A stretch of 64,000 bases of DNA from Cyclobacterium lianum (GTDB taxonomy: Bacteria > Bacteroidota > Bacteroidia > Cytophagales > Cyclobacteriaceae), in assembly GCF_900143075.1 (NCBI RefSeq), contig NZ_FRCY01000013.1, positions 62,001-126,000 of the forward strand, read 5' to 3'. A model generated the notes under the pieces. It ran no database searches. It had not been told where the DNA came from and saw nothing but the letters and a program-made list of their open reading frames with translations. Below, piece by piece: positions 17,609 to 26,119 of the stretch. The position numbers and the translations under genes are program-made. Positions within the stretch are counted from its first letter, which is position 1. Each line of letters opens with the position of its first letter.

Positions 17609-18913
17609 ATGGTTCAATTTCAGGAAGATTTTCTTCATCTGGTATGGAAGTACCAGTATTTTGATAAAAAGGGACTGGCGACCAGTTCGGGCCTTCCATT
17701 ATCCATTCAGAAGATCGGATGGCACAATCAGCATGAAGGGCCCGATTTCAAAGAGGCAGAAATTATTCTGGGAGGTATAAAAAACTATGGACATGTAGAG
17801 ATTCACCTGAAAGCCTCCGATTGGAAAGCCCATCATCACCACAAAGATCCTGCTTACAATAGCGTGGTATTGCATGTGGTTTGGGATCTGGATGAAGAAG
17901 TTTTCAGAGCTGATGGTACGGCTATACCTACCTTGTCGCTCTCGGGAAAGGTACCTTTTGATGTGATCAGAAATTATGAAAAGTTGCTGTTTTCTCCCAA
18001 TAAGTTACTCTGTAGCGAGGCCCTGGCCGAAGTCCCGGCCATATTGAAGTTTTCCATGCTGGAAAAGGCACTGGTAGAAAGAATGCAGGAGAAGAGCCGG
18101 ATGGTGCTGTCACTCCTGGATAAAAACGGGCAGGATTGGGAGGAAACAGCCTATCAGTGGTTATTCCAAGCATTCGGGTTTAAAACCAATGCAGGCCCCA
18201 TGCTTAAGCTGGCCCGGAGCCTTCCCTACAAATTGATCAAGAAAAATGCGGGTAACCTTACGCTCGTAGAGGCGATGATCTTTGGGCAGGCAGGGATGAT
18301 AAATCCCACCCTGGGTTTGGAAACGGGCTACCAGGATACACTCAAAACCCATTTTGATTTCCTTCAGAGGAAGTATAGCTTAAAGAATAAATTGTTCGGA
18401 TCAGAATGGAAGTTTATGAAGGTGCGGCCGGGAAACTTCCCTTCGCTGAGACTAGCTCAACTGGCAGCCTTATTGAACCAGACACCCAATTTATTTTCCA
18501 ATGTACTTTATGAACTGGATAATCAAGCGGCTTTCAAGGATATTTTTGTTTTTGAATTGAGTGATTATTGGCGGCAGCATTACCATTTTGGCAAATCCAT
18601 GAAACGGAAATTCCGGCCTGGCCTGAGTCCGGCTGTGCTCGATTTGTTGGCCATAAACTTTGTGATACCCCTGTGGTACGCCTATGGGCGATATGCAGAT
18701 TTGAATCAATGGCAGGAAAAGTGTTTCAATTTCTTACAGGAAGTTTCGGCAGAGAAAAATAGCCTGACGGATATTTTTTTGGCTGTAGGCTGGCCACCTG
18801 GCAATGCCTTTGACAGCCAGGGCATGCTGGGATTGTACCACGGGTACTGTGCCAAAAGGAAGTGCCTTTACTGCAAAATTGGTCAGAATCTGCTGAGGCC
18901 TAATCTGAAATGA
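17609..18913 (+). CDS. DUF2851 family protein
   Basis: 434 residues, soluble, no signal. The N-terminal segment HNQHEGPDFKEAEIILGG followed by GHVEIHLKASDW and YNSVVLHVVWD is the hallmark of DUF2851 and resembles a restriction-endonuclease-like core (D, E-x-H/K pattern), though no activity is established. The C-terminus has CLYCKIGQ with a histidine (YHGYC) just before, a possible metal site. It sits alone between pyrF and an acyltransferase. Widespread in Bacteroidota; function unknown. Confidence 0.85.
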   Translation: MVQFQEDFLHLVWKYQYFDKKGLATSSGLPLSIQKIGWHNQHEGPDFKEAEIILGGIKNYGHVEIHLKASDWKAHHHHKDPAYNSVVLHVVWDLDEEVFRADGTAIPTLSLSGKVPFDVIRNYEKLLFSPNKLLCSEALAEVPAILKFSMLEKALVERMQEKSRMVLSLLDKNGQDWEETAYQWLFQAFGFKTNAGPMLKLARSLPYKLIKKNAGNLTLVEAMIFGQAGMINPTLGLETGYQDTLKTHFDFLQRKYSLKNKLFGSEWKFMKVRPGNFPSLRLAQLAALLNQTPNLFSNVLYELDNQAAFKDIFVFELSDYWRQHYHFGKSMKRKFRPGLSPAVLDLLAINFVIPLWYAYGRYADLNQWQEKCFNFLQEVSAEKNSLTDIFLAVGWPPGNAFDSQGMLGLYHGYCAKRKCLYCKIGQNLLRPNLK

Positions 18914-18916
18914 TCT

Positions 18917-18947
18917 TTGCATGGGATAGTAATTTCCTGTAATTTTG
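18917..18947 (+). promoter_or_regulatory. Promoter of the hexapeptide acyltransferase gene
   Basis: TTG (18917-18919), 20-nt spacer, TAATTTTG (18940-18947), 19 nt before the ATG at 18967. Full match to the Bacteroidota consensus. Confidence 0.7.
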
Positions 18948-18966
18948 CATTTTAAAACAAAAAATT

Positions 18967-19605
18967 ATGGACAAACCCATCATTATATTTGGAGCCCGGG
19001 GGATAGCTCATCCCGCTCTGGAGATTTTTAATAGCCATGAGCTGGTGGTGTATGGATTCCTGGATGAAGATGAAAGCCTGCACAGGAAGGAGATCAATAA
19101 CATCAGCATATTGGGCGGACCGGAGGATGATGGTTTTCTAAAACTCATTGGAAAGAAATGTGAGGCATTTGTAGCCATTGATGATGCAAAGTACAGGGAG
19201 GCGTTGGTAACGATGCTGAATGAGAAAAGAAAGGTGCAGCCTGTCAATGCCCTCCACCGGTTGGCGTATTTGTCTACTGATGCAGCCATAGGTCATGGAA
19301 ATTTCATCAACGCCAAGGTAACCATCGGTGCTGGCGCCGAGATTGGTAACCACTGTATTTTGCATACCAATGCCAGCATAGAGCACCAGGCGAAGCTTGG
19401 AGATTTTGTGCAGGTCGGCGCCGGAGCGGTAGTAAATTCTGGCGTGACCATAGAGAAAGGTGCTTTCATTGGCTCAGGGGTGACACTGGTCGCCGGGATC
19501 AAAATCGGAAAAAATGCGCGGATCGGAGCCGGATCGGTTGTTATTGCCGATGTAGAAGCCAATCAAACTGTCTTTGGCAATCCGGCAAAAGAGATTGAAT
19601 CGTGA
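18967..19605 (+). CDS. NeuD/PglD-like sugar O-acyltransferase
   Basis: 212 residues. An N-terminal Rossmann-like subdomain (KPIIIFGARGIAHPALEIF) binds the sugar nucleotide in this family, and a left-handed beta helix of hexapeptide repeats follows from about residue 105 (IGHGNFINAKVTIGAGAEIG onward). The helix carries the catalytic-type histidine region (GNHCILHTNASIEHQAKLGDFV) and ends with VFGNPAKEI. Known members acetylate UDP-linked amino sugars or sialic acid. No sugar biosynthesis genes are nearby, so the substrate is unknown. Confidence 0.85.
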   Translation: MDKPIIIFGARGIAHPALEIFNSHELVVYGFLDEDESLHRKEINNISILGGPEDDGFLKLIGKKCEAFVAIDDAKYREALVTMLNEKRKVQPVNALHRLAYLSTDAAIGHGNFINAKVTIGAGAEIGNHCILHTNASIEHQAKLGDFVQVGAGAVVNSGVTIEKGAFIGSGVTLVAGIKIGKNARIGAGSVVIADVEANQTVFGNPAKEIES

Positions 19606-19660
19606 TTACAGGTAATTGATATTTAACAAATAACACCCTGCCTGAAACAGGGATTGAGTT

Positions 19661-20647
19661 ATGGAATACAACATTTTATTGTACTACTGCTATGCCCGGA
19701 TCGATGATTTGGAGGCTTACCGTGATGAACACCACCTGTTTTGTATCGAAAACAATATCAGGGGTAGAATCATCGTCTCCTCAGAGGGACTAAATGGCAC
19801 GGTGTCGGGACTAAAAGAGGATTGTGAAAAATACATGGCGTATGTCAAATCTGATCCCAGGTTTGCCGATACCGAATTTAAAGTCGATGAGCACCACGAG
19901 CATGCTTTTGCAAAGATCAATGTAAGGGCAAAAGACGAAATCGTGCATTCCGGATTGAAACACATCAATCCACGCCTAAAGACTGGAAAGCACCTGGAGC
20001 CTGAGGAGTTCAGGGCATTGAAAGATGAGGAAGACGTGGTTATTCTGGATGTGCGCTCCAATTACGAGCATGAATTGGGACATTTTAAGAATGCGGTTAG
20101 GTTGGATATAGACAATTTCAGGGATTTTCCCGCAAAAGTAAGTGAGCTGGCACACCTGAAAGAAAAGAAAGTGCTTACCTATTGTACCGGTGGTATCAAA
20201 TGCGAAAAAGCATCAGCCTTTCTACTCGAACAGGGATTTAAGGATGTTTACCAATTGCATGGAGGGATCATCAAATATGGCATGGAGGCAGGCGGGGAAG
20301 ATTTTGAAGGGAAGTGCTATGTCTTTGACAATCGCCTTGCTGTAGAGGTAAATCAGGTCAACCCAAAAATAGTTTCCAAATGCTTTGTTTGCGGCACTGC
20401 CTCAGATCGAATGGTCAACTGCGCCAATCCGGACTGTAACGAACATGTGCCTATCTGTGAATCCTGTGGCTGGGAAATGGAAGGAGCCTGTTCTGAAGTA
20501 TGTAAAACACATCCGCAAAAAAGGCCCTATAACGGCACCGGATACTATCAAAAAAATACCAATGGGTATAATCCTTACAAGGGGTTTTACCAGAAACCCA
20601 ATGCGTCGAAAATAAAATCTGTGTTACATGGCAAAACCCATCCCTGA
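19661..20647 (+). CDS. trhO: tRNA uridine(34) hydroxylase TrhO (rhodanese family)
   Basis: 328 residues. The N-terminal ferredoxin-like domain (LLYYCYARIDDLEAYRDEH, GRIIVSSEGLNGTVSG) and rhodanese domain (VVILDVRSNYEHELGHF) match YceA/TrhO. The active-site loop is TYCTGGIKCEKA with C175. A C-terminal cysteine cluster (CFVCG, CANPDC, CESC, CSEVC) looks like a zinc site and is common in this subfamily. TrhO makes 5-hydroxyuridine at the wobble position of tRNAs. Its 3' end overlaps the next gene by 20 nt. Confidence 0.93.
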   Translation: MEYNILLYYCYARIDDLEAYRDEHHLFCIENNIRGRIIVSSEGLNGTVSGLKEDCEKYMAYVKSDPRFADTEFKVDEHHEHAFAKINVRAKDEIVHSGLKHINPRLKTGKHLEPEEFRALKDEEDVVILDVRSNYEHELGHFKNAVRLDIDNFRDFPAKVSELAHLKEKKVLTYCTGGIKCEKASAFLLEQGFKDVYQLHGGIIKYGMEAGGEDFEGKCYVFDNRLAVEVNQVNPKIVSKCFVCGTASDRMVNCANPDCNEHVPICESCGWEMEGACSEVCKTHPQKRPYNGTGYYQKNTNGYNPYKGFYQKPNASKIKSVLHGKTHP

Positions 20648-21485
20648 ATCTGAGCTCATCATCAATGCAGATGGTAGTATCTACCACCTGAATCTGATGC
20701 CGGGCCAGGTGGCAGATACGGTGATTGCCGTCGGGGATCCAGACCGGGTGGGTAAAATATCCAGGTATTTTGACAGCATTGAATACACTGTTCAAAAGCG
20801 CGAGTTTGTCACCCATACGGGTTTTTACCAGGGTAAAAGGCTCAGCGTGATCAGCACCGGCATGGGAACGGACAATGTTGAAATTTTTATGACCGAACTG
20901 GATGCACTTTTTAATGTGGATTTTGATACGAGGCTTCCAAAGAACGAACACCATCGATTAAACGTGGTGCGTGTAGGAACTTCCGGCAGCATGCGGTCTG
21001 ATATTCCCGAAGGAAGTTTGCTGGTATCCGATTTCGCTGTGGGTCTTGACAGCCTCATGGCATTTTATACCCTTGAGCAAACAGATATCGAGGCCAGGAT
21101 CTCCAATCAGGTAAAAACCTGCCTTGATCTGCCTTTTGCTCCCTACTGCGTGCAGGGGTCCGCTGCCCTGCGCGCTAAATTCCAGGGATTGCAGTCAGGA
21201 ATTACAGTTACCTGCCCGGGATTCTTTGGCCCGCAGGGCAGAAGGGTTAGGCTGGAGCCTTCATTTCCCGATATCTTTGACCGCCTGGGGAACCTTAATC
21301 CAGAGGGTCGTCACCTGTCCAATTTTGAAATGGAGACGGCCGGATATTATGCCATGGGGAGGCTTTTGGGCCATGCGACCCTTAGTCTGAATGCCATCGT
21401 TGCCAACCGGCTCACAGGCACCTTTTCTGACTCTCCGGAAGAGCTCATTGAGAAGTTGATTGCCGAAGTATTGAAGAGAATCTAA
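20628..21485 (+). CDS. Nucleoside phosphorylase (uridine phosphorylase-like)
   Basis: 285 residues of the PNP/UDP fold. Motifs: AVGDPDRVGKISRYF and VISTGMGTDNVEIFMTEL near the phosphate site, VVRVGTSGSMRSDIPEG, and SNFEMETAGYYAMG, the purine/uridine phosphorylase signature with the E-M-E ribose-binding segment. It would cleave nucleosides with phosphate in salvage. Base preference is not certain; uridine-like by overall resemblance. Start ATG overlaps the end of trhO, so it is likely translated from the same mRNA. Confidence 0.88.
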   Translation: MAKPIPESELIINADGSIYHLNLMPGQVADTVIAVGDPDRVGKISRYFDSIEYTVQKREFVTHTGFYQGKRLSVISTGMGTDNVEIFMTELDALFNVDFDTRLPKNEHHRLNVVRVGTSGSMRSDIPEGSLLVSDFAVGLDSLMAFYTLEQTDIEARISNQVKTCLDLPFAPYCVQGSAALRAKFQGLQSGITVTCPGFFGPQGRRVRLEPSFPDIFDRLGNLNPEGRHLSNFEMETAGYYAMGRLLGHATLSLNAIVANRLTGTFSDSPEELIEKLIAEVLKRI

Positions 21486-21847
21486 AAGGCCTTTTCCTTT
21501 TCAATTCCATTTTAGGGAAATTGCAGCGTGACCATAGTGTATACTCAGGGTAAAATCCGGCCAATGCAGCGATTAATGCTCGACTATCTAGAGATATTTT
21601 GCGGGATAAAGGAACCCTCAGCATAACCGTAAGAGGTATTATCAACACCAGGATAGGCAGATTCCGAAAATTCTGGTTTAGAAATGAAGATTTACGTTTT
21701 GTAATGGACAGGGTTTGCGATTGCGAAACCCTGAAAGAAACATCGTACTTGACCTGCAGGTTTGGTGCATTTACAGACAAATGTAGTCCTGGAGATGGCC
21801 GTGACCTTTGGTGCAATCAGATAAAAAAAAACCTATTGACCCGCGGC
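21486..21847. other. Intergenic region between convergent genes, one hairpin
   Basis: 362 nt. The open frames here lack the codon pattern of neighbours and resemble no family. It holds an 8-bp perfect hairpin (CAGGGTTT / AAACCCTG, 9-nt loop) at 21709-21733 with no T-run, and the palindrome AAAAGGCCTTTT just after the phosphorylase stop. Nothing else recognised. Confidence 0.55.
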
Positions 21848-23731
21848 TTAGTCTATCCCATCCAATTCACTGAGTTCCAGCCAGCGCATTTCCAGACCGG
21901 AGGCTTTATTGTCAATATTTTCTATTTCTCTGGACCATTCTATAAGACATTGGTGGTCGTCCGTTCCTTCATTGATTTTATTGATTAGTGAGGCCTTGTC
22001 TTTGGCCAGCTTTTCCAGCTCTCTATTGATGCTTTCAAATTCTTTTTTGTCATTGAAGCTTGCCTTATTGGTTTGGTTATCCGGTTTTTTCCTATCCTGC
22101 ATTGTGGGATCTGCAGCTTTTTTTGCCGTGGATGCTTTTTTTTGTTTCAGGTTTTCGCGGAAATCGCTGTAGTTGCCGGGAAAATCACTGATCTGACCCT
22201 CACCTTCGAAGACAAAAAGGTGTTCTACAAGCCGGTCCATAAAATACCGATCGTGCGAGACAATGATCAGACAACCTGGAAAATTGTCTAAAAATTCTTC
22301 AAGAGTATTTAGGGTGACAATGTCCAGATCATTTGTCGGCTCATCCAGGATAAGGAAATTCGGACTTTTTACCAACACCATAAGCAGTTGGAGTCTTCTT
22401 CTTTCACCACCGCTTAATTTTGACACCGGGGTGTGCTGTTGCTTTGGCGGAAATCCGAATTGGGTAAGGAATTGACTTACCGTAATCGTACTTCCGCCCG
22501 CCACCGTTACGACCTCGGCCACTTCTTTGACGATATCGATCAATCGCTTGCTTTCATCAAAGCTATCCTCCTCCTGTCGGTAATAACCAAAAGCAGTTGT
22601 CTGACCGATGGTAACGGATCCCCTGTCCGGACTGATCAGGCCGGTAAGCATATTGAGGAAGGTGGTCTTACCCGCCCCGTTTGGTCCTACAATGCCTATT
22701 TTGTCCCGCTTTTTAAAGGTATAACTAAAGTCTTTTACCAATTTGACATCACCGTAGGATTTGTCTATTTTTTCGATTTCCACTATTTTTTTTCCCAGCC
22801 GCTGCGCTGTCACTTCCAGGCTGATGTCGCGCTCCTCAGCCTTACTGAAGGCTTTTTCCTTGGTTTCCTCAAAGGCGTCGACCCTGTATTTGGCTTTGGT
22901 GCCCCTGGCTTTGGGTTGGCGGCGGATCCACTCCAGCTCTTTTTTATACAGGCTTCTGGCTTTCTCCTGTTCGGAGGCCTGAGCGGCCTTACGGTCTGCC
23001 TTTTTCTGCAGGAAGTATCCGTAATTTCCCGAATAACGATAAAGATTACCCTGCTCCAACTCGAGGATCTGATTGGTAACCTTATCCAGAAAATACCGGT
23101 CATGGGTGACCATGAGCAGGGAAAGGTTGGCTTTGGAAAGGTACTCCTCCAGCCACTCAATTGTTTCCAGGTCCAGGTGGTTGGTAGGCTCGTCCAGCAA
23201 CAGGAGATCCGGAAAATTCAGTATGGCTTTGGCAAGGGCTACCCGCTTCCTTTGTCCTCCGCTGAGTGCCGCCACCGGAATGCCGGTATCATGAAGGCCC
23301 AGTTTGCCCAGCACCTCGTTGATTTGATATTCAAAATCCCAGGCCTGCAGCTGATCCATTTTTTCGAAGAGTGGCTGTAAGATTTCGTTTTTGCCTTCTT
23401 TTTCCGCCAGCAAAAGGGCTTTCTGATAAGCCTGAATCACCTGTATCGTTTCGTTGTCAGGGTCGTCAAAGATGGTTTGGTAAATGCTTTTTTCCCCGGA
23501 GAAAACCGGGTTTTGGTGTACATAAGCAATCTTTACTTCCTGGTTGATCACCACCTGTCCCTCATCAGGGATCTCTTCGCCCATGATAATTTTCATCAGC
23601 GTGGATTTTCCAGCTCCGTTTATGCCGACCAGAGCTGTTTTCTGCCCCTGATCTATCCCAAAAGAAATCCCGGAGAATAGTACTCTTTCTCCAAAAGATT
23701 TGCTCAAATTCTCTACAGATAGGTAATTCAT
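21848..23731 (-). CDS. uup: ABC-F family ATPase, Uup type
   Basis: 627 residues with two ABC domains and no membrane segments. Domain 1: Walker A GINGAGKS, signature LSGGQRKR, Walker B LLLLDEPTNHLD. Domain 2: GPNGAGKTT, LSGGERRR, FLILDEPTNDLD. The inter-domain linker is charged (KKELEWIRRQPKARGTKAK). After domain 2 there is a lysine/glutamate-rich C-terminal extension with a coiled coil (residues about 560-620), which marks Uup among ABC-F members. Uup-like proteins act on ribosomes or DNA branch structures. A promoter lies 4 nt before its ATG. Confidence 0.9.
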   Translation of the reverse strand: MNYLSVENLSKSFGERVLFSGISFGIDQGQKTALVGINGAGKSTLMKIIMGEEIPDEGQVVINQEVKIAYVHQNPVFSGEKSIYQTIFDDPDNETIQVIQAYQKALLLAEKEGKNEILQPLFEKMDQLQAWDFEYQINEVLGKLGLHDTGIPVAALSGGQRKRVALAKAILNFPDLLLLDEPTNHLDLETIEWLEEYLSKANLSLLMVTHDRYFLDKVTNQILELEQGNLYRYSGNYGYFLQKKADRKAAQASEQEKARSLYKKELEWIRRQPKARGTKAKYRVDAFEETKEKAFSKAEERDISLEVTAQRLGKKIVEIEKIDKSYGDVKLVKDFSYTFKKRDKIGIVGPNGAGKTTFLNMLTGLISPDRGSVTIGQTTAFGYYRQEEDSFDESKRLIDIVKEVAEVVTVAGGSTITVSQFLTQFGFPPKQQHTPVSKLSGGERRRLQLLMVLVKSPNFLILDEPTNDLDIVTLNTLEEFLDNFPGCLIIVSHDRYFMDRLVEHLFVFEGEGQISDFPGNYSDFRENLKQKKASTAKKAADPTMQDRKKPDNQTNKASFNDKKEFESINRELEKLAKDKASLINKINEGTDDHQCLIEWSREIENIDNKASGLEMRWLELSELDGID

Positions 23732-23735
23732 GCAG

Positions 23736-23766
23736 CAAAACTACGACGGTATTTCCGATTATTCAA
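23736..23766 (-). promoter_or_regulatory. uup promoter, nearly leaderless
   Basis: On the minus strand TTG (23766-23764), 20-nt spacer and TAGTTTTG (23743-23736) precede the ATG at 23731 by only 4 nt, the same spacing as at pyrF. Confidence 0.7.
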
Positions 23767-23899
23767 TTGTTGGGTTTCGACAACATGCGGGATTCACGGG
23801 CAACCAAAAAATTTATGAATCAAAAATGCCGGGAGGAGTCAGCCATGCGGTAAATATCCGAAAGGAGAGGGGAGTGGAATGCACTGCGAAATAAATGCC

Positions 23900-24211
23900 C
23901 TATTTCATCAGCTCATTTATAGCACTGATCAAAGAACGTACACTTTGTTTGAAATGAAGCAACGACTCTTCAAAAAAGGGCCTGGCATTTCCTTTTTTTC
24001 CCTTGTATTGCTCTTCAAATTTGGCTTTTTTTTCTTTTAGTTCTTTTTCGAGTTTTTCTTTATTCTTGTGGAGCTCCTTGATCTTTTTTTCTATTTCGTC
24101 ACTGGCCTCACCAGTAGCTTTGGTCCCCTTTTCGATCAATACCTCAATTTTGTTGCCTATTTCCTGAAGCATCTTTTCGATCTCTTCAAATCCTGATTTC
24201 TTCTTTTCCAT
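23900..24211 (-). CDS. Small lysine/glutamate-rich coiled-coil protein
   Basis: 103 residues, almost entirely charged helix: EKKIKELHKNKEKLEKELKE in the middle forms a strong heptad coiled coil, flanked by FEEIEKMLQEIGNKIEVLI and a C-terminal SVRSLISAINELMK. No signal or motif. I do not recognise a named family; the pattern resembles phasin- or apolipoprotein-like helical proteins, but this is only a resemblance. It is followed by a 168-nt stretch before uup. Codon use and length support a real gene. Confidence 0.7.
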   Translation of the reverse strand: MEKKKSGFEEIEKMLQEIGNKIEVLIEKGTKATGEASDEIEKKIKELHKNKEKLEKELKEKKAKFEEQYKGKKGNARPFFEESLLHFKQSVRSLISAINELMK

Positions 24212-24304
24212 ATCCTCAAACTCTTGATTCGTTTAAAAGTAGTCAAATTTTTGTAGAAATCAGCGTAAAAAAGGCAGCGTATCGTAAATCAGGAAAGGAA
24301 TAGC

Positions 24305-24332
24305 AAAAAAAACGCCCCATTATCTGGGGCGC
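24305..24332 (-). terminator. Rho-independent terminator of the 62-63 aa gene
   Basis: On the minus strand CGCCCC / GGGGCG (6 bp, 7-nt loop AGATAAT) followed by eight T residues, 12 nt past the stop of the small gene at 24344. Confidence 0.9.
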
Positions 24333-24343
24333 TGGATGGATGG

Positions 24344-24535
24344 TTAACCGGCCAATTTGATAAAGTACTTGTTCAAAATCGGCCCGTATATCTTTGAAAA
24401 TGTCTTGTAACACCAAACCCTGAACTCCTCCAGTTCTGCGGGAACCAGTAGGTTCAGTCCCTTTCGCAACTCTTTTTCAAAGAGTTTACTGTCAAAACTT
24501 ACTTTCAATAAAATAGTTTTAACATATTCCATCAT
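24344..24535 (-). CDS. Hypothetical small protein, 62-63 residues
   Basis: Starts MEYVKTILLKVSFDSKLFEK (one or two adjacent ATGs), basic and aromatic at the C-terminus (WCYKTFSKIYGPILNKYF). No signal or known motif; possibly a short two-helix protein. Reality is supported by a strong dedicated terminator immediately downstream and a clean start region. I know no function. Confidence 0.65.
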   Translation of the reverse strand: MMEYVKTILLKVSFDSKLFEKELRKGLNLLVPAELEEFRVWCYKTFSKIYGPILNKYFIKLAG

Positions 24536-24670
24536 GGTTCATGTTAGTTTAAGTTAGTTTTTTAAAAAAGAATGCTATAATAACTGCTTACGGCAATCAA
24601 TTTGATTTGTTACGTATAAAATATACTTGTTTATTTGCAGTTATATTTAAAGATAATACAATCATCTTAT

Positions 24671-26116
24671 ATGTGCTTAACGAAGAACCACTTTCTTTTC
24701 GTATTTCTTATAAGCCTTTTCTGGGCCCAGGCAGAAGCCCAGGATATCAAGATCGAATTGGGAGAGAGTGAAGTGGCATTGAATGAATCCTTTACCATTC
24801 GGGTCACCGTTTCGGGTGAGAAGATACGGTCCTACGACCAGCTACCAGAAATTCCCGGATTTCAAAAGCAAGGCGTTTCACAGAGCTCATCCATGAATAT
24901 CATTAATGGACAGATGAGCAGCACCAATAGTGTCATTCAATACTACAAGCCGATTCGGAAGGGGCAGTTTACGCTTCCGGATTTTACCCTCTCGGTCAAT
25001 GGAGAGTCGGTATCAACGCCCGGGAAGACCCTCACGGTGGTCGATGCCCGTGCAAGTACCAGGAATAACCGGGCATTGGATCCCATCGATGATCTGTTTG
25101 GGAGGCGGGATACAGAAGAACCGGAGTATGTGGAAGTGGAGGACGATGCTTTTTTCTCTCTATCGGTCGACAAGGAAGAGGTATTTGTAGGGGAAGGCTT
25201 TAATGTTAGCCTGGCTTTTTACATGTCTGAGGCAAACCAGGCGCCTTTTAATTTTCATGAGCCCGGGAAGCAGCTGGAGCGGATCATCAACGAAATAAAA
25301 CCTGGAAACGCCTGGGAAGAGAATTTCAACATTACCAGTATTCAGCCCGAAAAGGTAAGCTTCGGAGGTAAGGTCTGGACGAAGTATAAGGTGTATGAAG
25401 CCAGTTTTTTCCCCTTCAATTCGGGTAGCGTAGATTTCCCGCAGGTCGGTTGGGAAATGATTAAATACCGATTGGCCAAGAATCCTAGTTTTTTTGGCAG
25501 CAACCGTCTTCAGGATTTTAAAACCTTTTATTCCCAGCCCAAGTCAATCAAAGTCAAACCGCTCCCACCCCACCCGCTGAAAAACGAAGTAAGCGTGGGC
25601 AATTACCGGCTGAGAGAAAGTTTCGAAGAGCTGGAGGTGAGCACAGGGGAGGGATTTACCTATGATTTTACTATTCTGGGGGAAGGCAATATCAGTTCCA
25701 TTCGTCCACCAGCTATAAAGAGAGCGCAAAAACTCAACACTTTTGACCCCAACGAGCAGGTGCAGATCAACCGGGGAAGGGGAAAAGTGACCGGGATGAA
25801 AGAATTCAGCTATTTTATCACCTTAAATGAACAGAAAAAGCTGGCCCTTGAAGATCACTTCGAATGGGTTTATTTTAACCCGGAACTGGCCCGATACGAT
25901 ACTTTGCAGCCCAGTGCTGTGGTCAATGTCACTGGTGAAAGCCGCATCAACCAGGCCATCTCCTCTTCCCGGCTGGGGGGATTGTATGACCTGATAGAAG
26001 TTGAAGACAATAAGCTTTTAAACCAGGGATATAAATACTATTTTTCCGTCCTGATAAATGTCCTGCTTTTTCTGGCATTGATTTTATTGGGATTTTTGAT
26101 TGTTAAGAAAAATTAG
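24671..26116 (+). CDS. batD: BatD-family protein (oxygen tolerance)
   Basis: About 481 residues. Signal peptide (FLFVFLISLFWAQAEAQ), a large beta-rich periplasmic part with Ig-like repeats (IKIELGESEVALNESFTIRV, FSLSVDKEEVFVGEGFNVSL, then a third unit near residue 300), and a C-terminal membrane anchor (VLLFLALILLGFLIVKKN). This is the BatD layout. In other Bacteroidota BatD works with the MoxR/BatA/BatB von Willebrand factor A complex, but none of those genes is in this window, so this is a detached copy. The ATG at 24671 was preferred to a TTG at 24635. aroC begins 3 nt after its stop and is probably cotranscribed. Confidence 0.85.
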   Translation: MCLTKNHFLFVFLISLFWAQAEAQDIKIELGESEVALNESFTIRVTVSGEKIRSYDQLPEIPGFQKQGVSQSSSMNIINGQMSSTNSVIQYYKPIRKGQFTLPDFTLSVNGESVSTPGKTLTVVDARASTRNNRALDPIDDLFGRRDTEEPEYVEVEDDAFFSLSVDKEEVFVGEGFNVSLAFYMSEANQAPFNFHEPGKQLERIINEIKPGNAWEENFNITSIQPEKVSFGGKVWTKYKVYEASFFPFNSGSVDFPQVGWEMIKYRLAKNPSFFGSNRLQDFKTFYSQPKSIKVKPLPPHPLKNEVSVGNYRLRESFEELEVSTGEGFTYDFTILGEGNISSIRPPAIKRAQKLNTFDPNEQVQINRGRGKVTGMKEFSYFITLNEQKKLALEDHFEWVYFNPELARYDTLQPSAVVNVTGESRINQAISSSRLGGLYDLIEVEDNKLLNQGYKYYFSVLINVLLFLALILLGFLIVKKN

Positions 26117-26119
26117 TTC

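Noticed and set aside
21709-21733. Perfect 8-bp hairpin as a terminator for trhO/phosphorylase or uup
   Set aside because: No T-run on either strand, and it is far from both stops; kept only as a note in the intergenic entry.
21599-21988. 129-codon plus-strand ORF next to uup
   Set aside because: The second part is antisense to uup and the first part lacks coding character or resemblance to a family.
22433-23380. 315-codon plus-strand ORF opposite uup
   Set aside because: Exact antisense of a well-supported ABC-F gene with both ATPase domains.
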